From contig JASANZ010002149.1 of the NCBI GenBank assembly GCA_030849805.1, forward strand, positions 1 through 54,994: a stretch of 54,994 bases of DNA, written 5' to 3'. This document shows, one piece after another, positions 8,732-16,207 of the stretch. Source of the DNA: Sergeia podlipaevii (lineage: Eukaryota > Euglenozoa > Kinetoplastea > Trypanosomatida > Trypanosomatidae). A model generated the notes under the pieces. That model was not told where the DNA came from. It did not search any database and saw only the letters and a program-made list of their open reading frames with translations. Within the stretch, counting starts at the first letter, position 1. Each line of letters begins with the position of its first letter. A program made the translations under genes and the position numbers.

Positions 8732-9391
8732 GGCCTTTCAGAAAAAAAAAAATTTTGCACATAATGAAAAGAGACAGAAAAGGGAAAAAAATGAAATGCA
8801 ATTGTTTGTCACCGTGCAGCACAGCGCACTTTTTAAAAAAAGAAAAAGCTTCTCAGTCAATGTTTTGTACCGATTTTATTGTTTTTCTTATATATGCTGC
8901 ACTATGACTTACACCAGATATGTAACCTGGGAATGACATGGAAAGCAGCAAAGAAAAAATGAACAGTCGTAATTCTCCAGTGTTTATATAGAGGGGGGGA
9001 TGCAGATAAAAAAAAAGGATTTGTGCCATAATACGCTGGTCTTCCGCGGGGCGGGGGGGGCGTTAAAGAGGTATGGGCGTATGGCTGTTTAGAGAAGCCT
9101 TGTGTGGAAAGGTGTTTTAGCATTAGAGAAGTAGATATTACTGTGGTGGTCTGTAAAACGTGGAAAAAAGTGAACTTCAGTATGTGCTATTAGTAGTAGT
9201 AGTTAGAGCGCTGTTACGATCATCATGGAGGTTGCTATTCCCAAAGACGCTAATTCTTTTTTCCCCTCCTTTCCACTACACTTTTCATAATATATTTGTT
9301 TTGAAAACTATTCATACAAGAACAAGAAAACAGTACTCCAGTACGCAAAAAGCACACCTTACTAGTCAAAAGCCTTGTAGAATTTGGAAAA
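8732..9391. promoter_or_regulatory. Divergent strand-switch region (probable Pol II start region)
   Basis: All genes to the left run leftward and all to the right run rightward, so these 660 bases are a divergent strand-switch region. In trypanosomatids such regions are where Pol II polycistronic transcription begins, marked by variant histones and often G- or GT-rich sequence rather than a conventional promoter. Seen here: a G-rich tract at 9048-9060 (four G, one C, eight G), a GGGGGGA run near 8994-9000, and pyrimidine tracts for both flanking genes (8739-8750 read on the minus strand; 9252-9300 on the plus strand). No tRNA or snRNA gene is visible. A 73-codon minus frame (8902-9123) is TTG/ATG-ambiguous and unsupported. 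Confidence 0.75.
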
Positions 9392-10003
9392 ATGTCCGAT
9401 AAGTACCAGCGACTCATGAAACTAATCATTGTTGGAGACAGTGGCACGGGCAAATCCTGCCTACTTCACAGATTCATCGAGGATACATTTTCAGAAGATC
9501 AGACACAAACCATTGGTGTTGAGTTCGGTGCGAAGCTCATTGATATTGGTGGCACAACCGTCAAGCTTCAAATTTGGGACACTGCCGGCCAGGAGAGGTA
9601 CAAATCTGTTACGCGAAGTTACTATCGCGGAGCTATGGGTTGCTTGATTGTATATGATGTCACTAAGCGCTCCTCTTATGATAGTATTCCCCAATGGCTG
9701 AGCGATGTAAGGCAGCTTGCAGGAGAAGATACCGTGGTGATGCTTATTGGCAATAAATGTGATCTCGCTGAAAAAGGAAGTCGGGCAGTTACACATAACG
9801 AAGCATCGCTATTTGCGCAAGAAAACAATTTGCTTCATTTTGAAACCTCCGCCGCCACTGGTGAATTTGTTAGCGACGCGTTTTTAAAAGTTGTCAAGAT
9901 GTCAACGAAGTCAACAGTTATCCCTGAAGACGTGAATGCTGCTGCTCTTACGGAAAGTGATGCCGCTGCTACAACACAACAGCAACAACTATGCTACTGC
10001 TAG
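9392..10003 (+). CDS. Rab4-family small GTPase
   Basis: The 203-residue Ras-superfamily GTPase belongs to the Rab4 group, which controls rapid endosomal recycling; the trypanosome homologue sits on early endosomes. All nucleotide-binding motifs are present: P-loop GDSGTGKS near residues 16-23, effector-region Thr in TIGVEFG, DTAGQE with WDTAGQERYKSVTRSYYRGA, NKCD for guanine recognition, and ETSA. The LLHRFIEDTF and TIGVEFGAKLI segments match Rab4 better than Rab11 or Rab2. It ends in CYC, a dual geranylgeranylation motif after a Gln/Ala-rich hypervariable tail. ATG at 9392 gives the usual short N-terminus. It is the first gene of the plus-strand cluster. Confidence 0.95.
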   Translation: MSDKYQRLMKLIIVGDSGTGKSCLLHRFIEDTFSEDQTQTIGVEFGAKLIDIGGTTVKLQIWDTAGQERYKSVTRSYYRGAMGCLIVYDVTKRSSYDSIPQWLSDVRQLAGEDTVVMLIGNKCDLAEKGSRAVTHNEASLFAQENNLLHFETSAATGEFVSDAFLKVVKMSTKSTVIPEDVNAAALTESDAAATTQQQQLCYC

Positions 10004-10479
10004 TATGTCATCTTTTCCATCGTCAATCAATTACTTTTCTGCTCATATCAGCGCTTTCATTTTCATTTTGCTGGTTTTTATATTCGTTTTACTATTAGTA
10101 TATTATTCATGCCAAATACTCTTGTGATGTTTCTCTGGCAAAATACAAATGTGATCGTGGCGTGTGTTTGTGTGTGTGTTTATTGTTGGACTGAACATTG
10201 GTGAACCTGATATATATCCCTTCCACTTTTACGGGTTTTTCTTTCCTTCTGTGAAGTTTTTAAATTTGTCGCTTTTTCTTGACGTCATGTTGTGAAATTG
10301 TGCTTTGTCATGCTTATGCTTATTTTTGAGTTCACTTTATTGTAAGTACGGAGATTTGTGCAGTTATCATTCGTTTCTTTTCGTCGCTGTTATACAATAA
10401 ATACATTCTCTTTCACTTGATTTTTTTTTTCTCTTCACCACAATTTCTATTCAAAAAAAAAAAAAATGTGTTCATATAT
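10004..10479. other. Intergenic spacer
   Basis: T-rich, with a GT-rich run near 10158-10181 and a pyrimidine tract at 10419-10437 before the next gene. No gene visible. Confidence 0.5.
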
Positions 10480-11274
10480 ATGTCAGGCTCGAATATGAAC
10501 AGAAGAAAAGTTAGAAGGAAGAAGTCGGCGAAGGCTGACATCAAAAAGTCTACAATTGATCGTTTGGCAGAAAGGGTTTTTGTCACTTTTCCTAGAATAC
10601 TCAGCTTTTCCCATAGAACTGTGGGTAGCTTGAGGCACCCTTACCTTGTTTTTGCACAAGAATGCATTAAAGCAAATATATCTGCACCAGGCGACAGAGT
10701 CAATGCACTTCTTGAGGCTATTCTTGACGCACAAAACGAAGCAGGAAAGTGGCAGCGTGTTGGCTCAATGTTTGATTCAAAACTTTCAGAACCTGTAATA
10801 GACAAGATGCGCGAAACGCTTCTTCTGTCGCCCGATATTATTGGTAAAATTGAAGCAATTTGGGTGTCACTCGGAGGCTCTCATAACTCTCTGCTTTGCG
10901 AAGATGCGTACAGACAATTTCACCAGCAAGTGTACTTTATTGTGCTTGAAGTAGACGATGTCAGCATTATTCCTGCCACAATGGGAGCAATTAGTGATGA
11001 TTTCAGCTATGATTGCAGAGGATACGGGGGTGTGCCATTTGGCTCTTTTGCTCTCTCTTTGCTAGAGCTAGCCGATAACTGGACCGAAACACGCGATGCA
11101 GAGGCGATTTCAAAATTTATGCAGTGTATAATTGATCAGTGCATCTCTCAGCCAAAGCGGTCAGTTGTTGAACCGCATCCTTTCAACCTCAAGCGTGAGG
11201 TTTTCTTTTCTGGTGGTATTCTCGCCAAACGCAACGAAGAAGGGTATGTCCAATACTACAAGACGACTTCTTGA
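10480..11274 (+). CDS. Conserved-looking hypothetical protein, 264 residues
   Basis: I do not recognise the family. From the ATG at 10480 the protein starts MSGSNMNRRKVRRKKSAK, a strongly basic tail suggesting nuclear or nucleic-acid association. It continues as a well-balanced globular sequence with no obvious repeats, transmembrane segments or cysteine motifs. An upstream in-frame ATG at 10417 would add 21 hydrophobic/Lys residues translated from the pyrimidine tract and A-run, so the later ATG is preferred. It lies between Rab4 and the CDC50-family gene. The basic N-terminus and globular body are visible; everything about role is unknown. Confidence 0.8.
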   Translation: MSGSNMNRRKVRRKKSAKADIKKSTIDRLAERVFVTFPRILSFSHRTVGSLRHPYLVFAQECIKANISAPGDRVNALLEAILDAQNEAGKWQRVGSMFDSKLSEPVIDKMRETLLLSPDIIGKIEAIWVSLGGSHNSLLCEDAYRQFHQQVYFIVLEVDDVSIIPATMGAISDDFSYDCRGYGGVPFGSFALSLLELADNWTETRDAEAISKFMQCIIDQCISQPKRSVVEPHPFNLKREVFFSGGILAKRNEEGYVQYYKTTS

Positions 11275-11615
11275 AATGTATATATATATATATTTAAAAA
11301 ATTGGCTTTTTTTTGTTGATGCTGCTGCGGCTGAAATGATCATGTATTCATATATTATTGCCTATAACTTACAGAATAAGCATAAAGGGTGGTACTATCA
11401 TGGCTAAAATTTTATTTTTTATTTTTTGAGACCATCATTTTGAAATGGTGACATATGGTGTAATATCTCTTTTGTGATGATTTCTCTTTTTTTTCCCCCA
11501 CTTTTCTATTTTTTTTTTTTCTTGTTCTTTCAGTCGCATAGTACTTGTCTTTCTAATCACGTGTAATTAGGTTCTACTTCTTCAAAATAAAAAGCTTGAT
11601 TTGTTAGCTGCTGAA
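11275..11615. other. Intergenic spacer
   Basis: Contains an AT run (11279-11293) and long T/C tracts (11486-11530) preceding the CDC50-family gene. No gene visible. Confidence 0.5.
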
Positions 11616-12701
11616 ATGAAGAACGATCCAACGAAGAAACCGCATTCCGGCAGTCACATTGAACAACAAACCCTCTTTCACGTTTATCCGCAGCATAAAC
11701 CACTTCCTGTAATAATATGTTTACTAATCATTTCCTTTTCATTTATTCCTATTGGGGCGGTAGCGATTGTTGCCAGCGATCGGATCACCGAGATTGACGT
11801 TAGGTACGATCAGGAAAATAATTACCAATACATAATTGGCCCAGCAGGCGCAAACGCTGTAGATTTTTCGTTTGACGGTGCCACATATTCGACAGGTAAG
11901 GTGGCGAAGAAGACTATTGAGTTGAAAAAGAGCCTTTCTGCGCCTGTTTTTCTTCAGTATCGGCTAAAGAAAGTGTATCAGAACTATCGTTGGTTTGGCG
12001 CTTCTCTTGATACGTCTCAGCTGAAGGGTGGCACGGGGTCCCTTACCGATGATTGCAACCCATATCGGTGGCCGGGAGAAGCACAGGATGGGGAAAATCA
12101 ACCGGGGTACTATAGTCCCTGTGGTGCCATCCCGTGGAGCATGTTCAACGACACTATTGCCATGCATTCCGAAGACACTGGGCTCATTTGTAATGGCGCT
12201 GCGTTTGACGCTGATGGAAACAGTCTTGATCCAGGTAACAAGTGTCGCAAAAACGGGATTGCTCAGCCTAGTGATGTACGAAGTAGCTTTAAGCCCCCAG
12301 AACCACTGAAAAATGAGGATGGCCCAATGTGGAAAGCTGGAGGCGATCCCTCTTCTTCAGATCCTTTTCTGAAAGGAGGGTACTACTACAAGGAGGCAGG
12401 GCACACAATTCCTGCAACTACTGATCAGGACTTCATAGTTTGGGCTAATATTGCGTACCTTGCGGACTTTAGCAACATGTATCGTATCATTGAAACCGAT
12501 TTGGTTGCAGGAGCGTATTTCTTTAATGTCGTGGAGCAGTATGATGTGTTTTCTTTTGAGGGAGAAAAGCATATTCGCTTAGTCACGCGAAATTGGCTTG
12601 GAGGGAAAAATCATGTTCTTGGCGTGCTCATGTTATCCATGGGATGCGCAGCATTTGTATTTGCGTTAGCTGTTGTTATCCTACGTGTGGTGGCAGGCTA
12701 G
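11616..12701 (+). CDS. CDC50/LEM3-family P4-ATPase (lipid flippase) subunit
   Basis: The 361-residue protein is a non-catalytic beta subunit of P4-ATPase phospholipid flippases, needed for their exit from the ER and activity. Two transmembrane helices are visible: residues about 30-53 (VIICLLIISFSFIPIGAVAI) and about 334-358 near the C-terminus. They flank a large lumenal/extracellular ectodomain. Family hallmarks include the ITEIDVRYD segment after TM1, VFLQYRLKKVYQNYRWF, the CxP...PCGAIPWSMFND region, and NWLGGKNHVLG before TM2. In Leishmania the homologue LdRos3 partners the miltefosine transporter. The frame extends five codons upstream to a TTG, but ATG at 11616 is the plausible start. 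Assignment is secure; the ATPase partner is not in the window. Confidence 0.95.
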   Translation: MKNDPTKKPHSGSHIEQQTLFHVYPQHKPLPVIICLLIISFSFIPIGAVAIVASDRITEIDVRYDQENNYQYIIGPAGANAVDFSFDGATYSTGKVAKKTIELKKSLSAPVFLQYRLKKVYQNYRWFGASLDTSQLKGGTGSLTDDCNPYRWPGEAQDGENQPGYYSPCGAIPWSMFNDTIAMHSEDTGLICNGAAFDADGNSLDPGNKCRKNGIAQPSDVRSSFKPPEPLKNEDGPMWKAGGDPSSSDPFLKGGYYYKEAGHTIPATTDQDFIVWANIAYLADFSNMYRIIETDLVAGAYFFNVVEQYDVFSFEGEKHIRLVTRNWLGGKNHVLGVLMLSMGCAAFVFALAVVILRVVAG

Positions 12702-13079
12702 CTGTCTTTGCATTTTATATCATTTGCATGTATGTGTGTTTTCATTGTGCGAGCTTTTCGTTATTTTACGCTTACTTTCAATGTGTTTTTTCGTATATAT
12801 TCAAGTGGTTTTGGTATATATATCGTCATCAATACTACTGTTGTGTGTTCCATTATCTCATTAACCATGTATCTTGAATAACACTGCTTCGCTCATAAAA
12901 TACCACGCTTGATAGGAGTTGCTGCGGTTGGCAGATCGTTGCGCCTCTTTTTCTTTTTTCTTCTTTTTTCATCACTATACTTTTTCCTCTCCATTTACTT
13001 TTCGTTAAATGAACAAGTAGTGCTTTCAACTTTTTCTTTTTCTTTACAAGCTTTGAAGTTCGGTTGCATACGTACTATC
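12702..13079. other. Intergenic spacer
   Basis: Holds a pyrimidine tract (12940-13045) for profilin trans-splicing. The profilin frame is open through it from a TTG/ATA region, but the upstream residues are tract translation. Confidence 0.5.
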
Positions 13080-13535
13080 ATGTCCTGGCAAACGTACATC
13101 GATGAGAGTCTGATTGGCAGCGGCCACATGCACAGTGCTGCGATTATCAGCTTGAGTGACGGAAGCTACTGGGCATATGGAGGCACCTACATTCCTCAGC
13201 CTGATGAAGTCCAGCACATTCTCAAGTGCCTTAACCAGCCCTCAGAGCTGGAAGAGCACGGCATCAAGATTTATGGTGTCAAGTTCTTTGGTTTGCAGTC
13301 TGGCCTTGATGGCGGGTCCAAGTTTATTTTCTTCAAGAAGGGTGCCGCCGGCGGTTGTGTATATACCACCAAGCAAACCCTCATTATTGGTGTGTATGGG
13401 AATCCTGCTGATGCGTCAGCTCTTCAAAAGGACCTTTCCAAGACTGATCCCAAGCACGACATTCCTGTGAATCCCGCAGACTGCAACACAACTGTGAAGC
13501 GTATTGCTGACTATCTGATCAAGCTAGGCTATTAA
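13080..13535 (+). CDS. Profilin
   Basis: The 151-residue actin-monomer-binding protein promotes nucleotide exchange on actin and binds poly-proline and PIP2. The N-terminal MSWQTYIDESLIGSG is diagnostic of profilins, with the conserved Trp and Tyr that form the poly-proline groove. SDGSYWAYG matches the conserved strand, and the C-terminal helix ends IADYLIKLGY, the usual profilin terminus. The length matches trypanosomatid profilins (about 150). The open frame continues 57 codons upstream to 12909 without a convincing start and lies within the splice tract, so ATG at 13080 is chosen. Profilin is a single-copy cytoplasmic protein in these organisms. Confidence 0.97.
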   Translation: MSWQTYIDESLIGSGHMHSAAIISLSDGSYWAYGGTYIPQPDEVQHILKCLNQPSELEEHGIKIYGVKFFGLQSGLDGGSKFIFFKKGAAGGCVYTTKQTLIIGVYGNPADASALQKDLSKTDPKHDIPVNPADCNTTVKRIADYLIKLGY

Positions 13536-13860
13536 ATAGAAGAGTGTATAGAGAGAAAGGGAAGGACCGTGCAGAAAATGAGAAATCCTTTAGGGGTTGC
13601 ATCACTCAACGTTGAAGCAAGCTTTTCTATTCTTTTTGTTTTACTTTGGATTGCCCAAACCTTTTGTCAGTTGGGCTAATCTCAGTTTTGCGTTGCTCTA
13701 TCGTTTTTTTTTTCTAACAAAAAAATATACATATATCGCCCGTATCATAGTCTCGAGTTAGGTACTCTTTATGCTTGTTGCGAGCAAGTGATAGAAAATA
13801 CACAAGTTAGAGCAAATATCACTACCGTGCATTCGTTATTTTCATTTTTTTCTGTCTGTC

Positions 13861-13862
13861 AG
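13861..13862 (+). promoter_or_regulatory. Spliced-leader acceptor before an ATG-less small ORF
   Basis: The sequence TTATTTTCATTTTTTTCTGTCTGTC ends in AG at 13861-13862, a strong trans-splice acceptor. It lies 300 bases beyond profilin and only 21 nt upstream of the GTG codon of the small ORF described next, which is the main reason to think a transcript starts here. Confidence 0.5.
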
Positions 13863-13883
13863 TCTAACTTTTACCCCGTTTTC

Positions 13884-14063
13884 GTGAAGCCTGTGCTACG
13901 TACCCTGATTATTATTATTATTATTTTGTTAGCAACGTATGTTACTAGGTATGTGAGCCACAATCAGCAACAGATAGAAAAACAGCGACAGAACGCTTTG
14001 GCCTTGAGGAAAGAAGGAAAGTACTTCGTTTTGCCGGCTATACTGTTGCCGGCGTCTTGGTGA
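13884..14063 (+). CDS. Possible small membrane protein without an ATG start
   Basis: From GTG at 13884 a 59-codon frame reads KPVLRTL, six isoleucines, LLATYVTRYVS, then a polar amphipathic stretch NQQQIEKQRQNALALRKEG and a hydrophobic tail KYFVLPAILLP. This looks like a one-helix membrane protein. Codon use in the second half is protein-like (CAG, GAG/GAA, AAG, GCC). There is no ATG in frame after the acceptor at 13861; the GTG sits where an ATG would be expected. An out-of-frame ATG at 13938 encodes only five residues. It could be a non-AUG start, an ATG-to-GTG change (variant or assembly error), or chance. Small mitochondrial membrane proteins of this size are common in the group. Confidence 0.3.
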   Translation: MKPVLRTLIIIIIILLATYVTRYVSHNQQQIEKQRQNALALRKEGKYFVLPAILLPASW

Positions 14064-14314
14064 CACGTCACATTGCCTCATTCTACTGCCGAGCTACTCC
14101 TTTTTTTTGGTGCTTTAGAAGCTGGACATATCTTCTAGCATATCTGCACTTTTTTTTTCTCTGGCATCACATATAAATGATTCTCTTCCCCTTCTTTCTC
14201 TCATTTTATATTCTTTATTTAAACATTATTGTTAGCCCATAGGCCGTACATTGCGTGTTTGCGAAGGAGCTAGTTTTGCGTCTTCCTTTTTTTCTTTTTA
14301 ATCACTATTTAGCA

Positions 14315-14503
14315 ATGCTTCCAGCTCATCATTGCCACCACAGTCTTAGGTGCCCATGCTGTAGTAGGATCGTCTGCCCAGGCTGTGCAGGCGTGTGCGT
14401 GGGATGCGATAGCCTTGTGTGCGTCTATTGTTTATTCAATGCTGCGCCATTCTGCAAGAGATGCTGCGTTGCTTATTTCCAGGGATTTAAGTACCGACTA
14501 TAA
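14315..14503 (+). CDS. Siva-like cysteine-rich mini-protein
   Basis: The 62-residue protein has 12 cysteines. From residue 13 they run C-x-C-C, C21-x2-C24, C28-x2-C31, C36-x2-C39, then C47-x2-C50-C51. This spacing, with CVGCDSLVCVYC in the centre, closely parallels the zinc-binding C-terminal domain of the apoptosis-regulatory protein Siva, where C..C pairs alternate with 3-4 residue spacers around a CWGCG...C..C core. Only that domain is present; the N-terminal regions of metazoan Siva are absent. The frame extends upstream to GTG at 14255, but ATG at 14315 follows a T-rich tract with AG at 14311-14312. The resulting leader is very short, so an earlier AG may be used. The domain resemblance is good; apoptosis-type function must not be assumed. 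Confidence 0.65.
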   Translation: MLPAHHCHHSLRCPCCSRIVCPGCAGVCVGCDSLVCVYCLFNAAPFCKRCCVAYFQGFKYRL

Positions 14504-15235
14504 TACGCGTAGAGGGAATGGAGAGTGTTTCGCGGGCGTTTTTGCATCGTTCTCCGCTTCTCTCTCCCTCTCTTGAACACTCACAGACCTAATCAACGTC
14601 AACGAAAGAATAGTAAGAAAGGGATGTGAGTACAACATTCAAATACCACAAATTTGAAGCGGGCATGAATTCGCATTGCGTTCTTGAATACCATGTGGCT
14701 TTCTGCTTCACATCGGACGAGCGACGTTGATTTAATGGTGCATGCACATCATAAGCAAGAGAACAGTTTAGTGTATATGAACAATTACGCTGGGAAACTG
14801 TTTTTAACTTCAAAAGCTATTTTTTTTCTTTTTGTTTGGTTTGCATTAATATATATTGTCCAGTGCATTTGTTTCTTCTTCATTTTTTAACGGAGTAAGC
14901 CGTGTCAGTGATAGCAGGTGGTCGTAGAAAGAAGGACTGTTTTTTTAACGGTTGTGTGCAACCACTAGAAATGTGCTGCCTTTTTTTCTTGTTTTCATGT
15001 GTCTCTTTCCCTTCTCCATCTCTTCACTTTTATTTTCGTTTCACTTTTGTTAGGAGAAACGTATTGCGGTGCCACACTCTTTGCTTATTGTCGAGATTAG
15101 TGTACTCATATAGCAGAGAGGCTCGCTGTATCCCTACACACTCTGTGTGTGCGCGCCTAACTCCTTTACTAATCATTATTTTTATCTTTTGGCGCTGCCT
15201 GGTTGCATAAAAATAACAATAGTAGTAATATTAGT
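14504..15235. other. Intergenic spacer
   Basis: Long T/C tracts at 14970-15050 and 15170-15190 lead to the next gene. A 65-residue frame from ATG 14693 with a hydrophobic C-terminus, and a 102-residue frame from GTG 14902, are both largely tract translation and not supported. Confidence 0.5.
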
Positions 15236-15682
15236 ATGTTGTCCAGGCGCGTAACCAAGTGTGTGTTACCAGTGGTGAAGGCAACGAGCTATGCTTTGCC
15301 TTTTCTTCCGCTGATGGCTCCTATCGCTGTTCCTCAGGCTCCTCCGGCTCCCTTGTGCCCCCCACTAAACAAAACTATGCCTACTCTGCTTATTGACGCA
15401 GAGAAGCTGCAGGAATACAGCTGCGGTACAGGCCAACCAGCACAACGTGGTCGGCGCAAGCCGCTCGTGTGGAAGCGCCGCAAGCCATGGTTTGACCATC
15501 AGTGGTCTCTGGATTTGCAGCGTGTGAAGAAGGGCCCTGAGACGCCACACTTCCCTGAGGGTGTTCCTTTTACGCAGATTCGCTCGTTCCAGTCTTTTGC
15601 GGGTCGCTCCTGGAAAATCAATGCTGGCCGACGTCGTAAGATTCGTCTGTCCCTGAAGCGTGGCCGCAGAAAGCTGCTTTAA
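15236..15682 (+). CDS. Basic, probably mitochondrial protein (candidate mitoribosomal)
   Basis: The 148-residue protein starts MLSRRVTKCVLPVVKATSYA, an amphipathic Arg/Lys/Ser-rich presequence typical of matrix import. A proline-rich stretch (about residues 30-48) follows. The body is very basic (RRGRKP-like patches, KPLVWKRRKPWFDHQW) and ends in INAGRRRKIRLSLKRGRRKLL, an RNA-binding-type tail. This combination suits a mitochondrial ribosomal or ribosome-assembly protein, many of which are kinetoplastid-specific; the terminal basic run is weakly reminiscent of bL35m but I cannot assign it. The frame is open to TTG 15203; ATG 15236 is the first good start. Mitochondrial location is inference. 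Confidence 0.75.
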   Translation: MLSRRVTKCVLPVVKATSYALPFLPLMAPIAVPQAPPAPLCPPLNKTMPTLLIDAEKLQEYSCGTGQPAQRGRRKPLVWKRRKPWFDHQWSLDLQRVKKGPETPHFPEGVPFTQIRSFQSFAGRSWKINAGRRRKIRLSLKRGRRKLL

Positions 15683-16207
15683 AGCGCTGTGCTTTTTTCT
15701 TGTGTCTATTGTCGTTTCGTGTGTGTGGCGAGGGGTCGATGGGTGATTACGCAGTGAAGGCGTGGCAAATTGGGATAAATTCCTCTAATGGTAGCAAAGA
15801 GGTACACACATGCTCAATCCTAAATGAGTTTGCATCTTTTTTTTTTTTTTATGTTTGAAGTGGAAAGATGAGAAAAAGCAAAACACAAAACAAAGCATAT
15901 ACTCTGCTAGGTGTACGTGCGTAAAGAACCACCGGTTAAGACAGAATAATGGCCTACTTGCCGCACTCAGCTGACGCATTCCCGGTATTGCGCAACGCAG
16001 CGTTATAGTCTTTTTGAGGACTGGAATGCAACCTTCTCAATAAAATGACACCTTTATCTTTGGTGTTGTTGCTACAGCTATCTTTACTTTTCTGTATACT
16101 TTTTTTAATGTTTCATTTCATACATATCAGGTTTTTTTTTCTTTTTTTCATTTTCGCGCGCATAGCAGTGAATTGCAATTAGCTCGATTGAGCGAATACA
16201 ACACCTT
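15683..16207. other. Intergenic spacer
   Basis: Contains T-runs at 15837-15850 and a pyrimidine tract at 16131-16153 before the TauE/SafE gene. No supported gene. Confidence 0.5.

Larger units (their letters stand above)
13536..14314. other. Spacer between profilin and the Siva-like gene
   Basis: Apart from the acceptor and possible small ORF at 13861-14063, the spacer holds T-rich tracts at 14100-14106, 14149-14157 and 14280-14312; the last precedes the Siva-like gene. Nothing else seen. Confidence 0.5.

Noticed and set aside
14693..14890. 65-codon frame with hydrophobic end
   Set aside because: No acceptor at a sensible distance was seen and the C-terminal half translates a T-rich tract.
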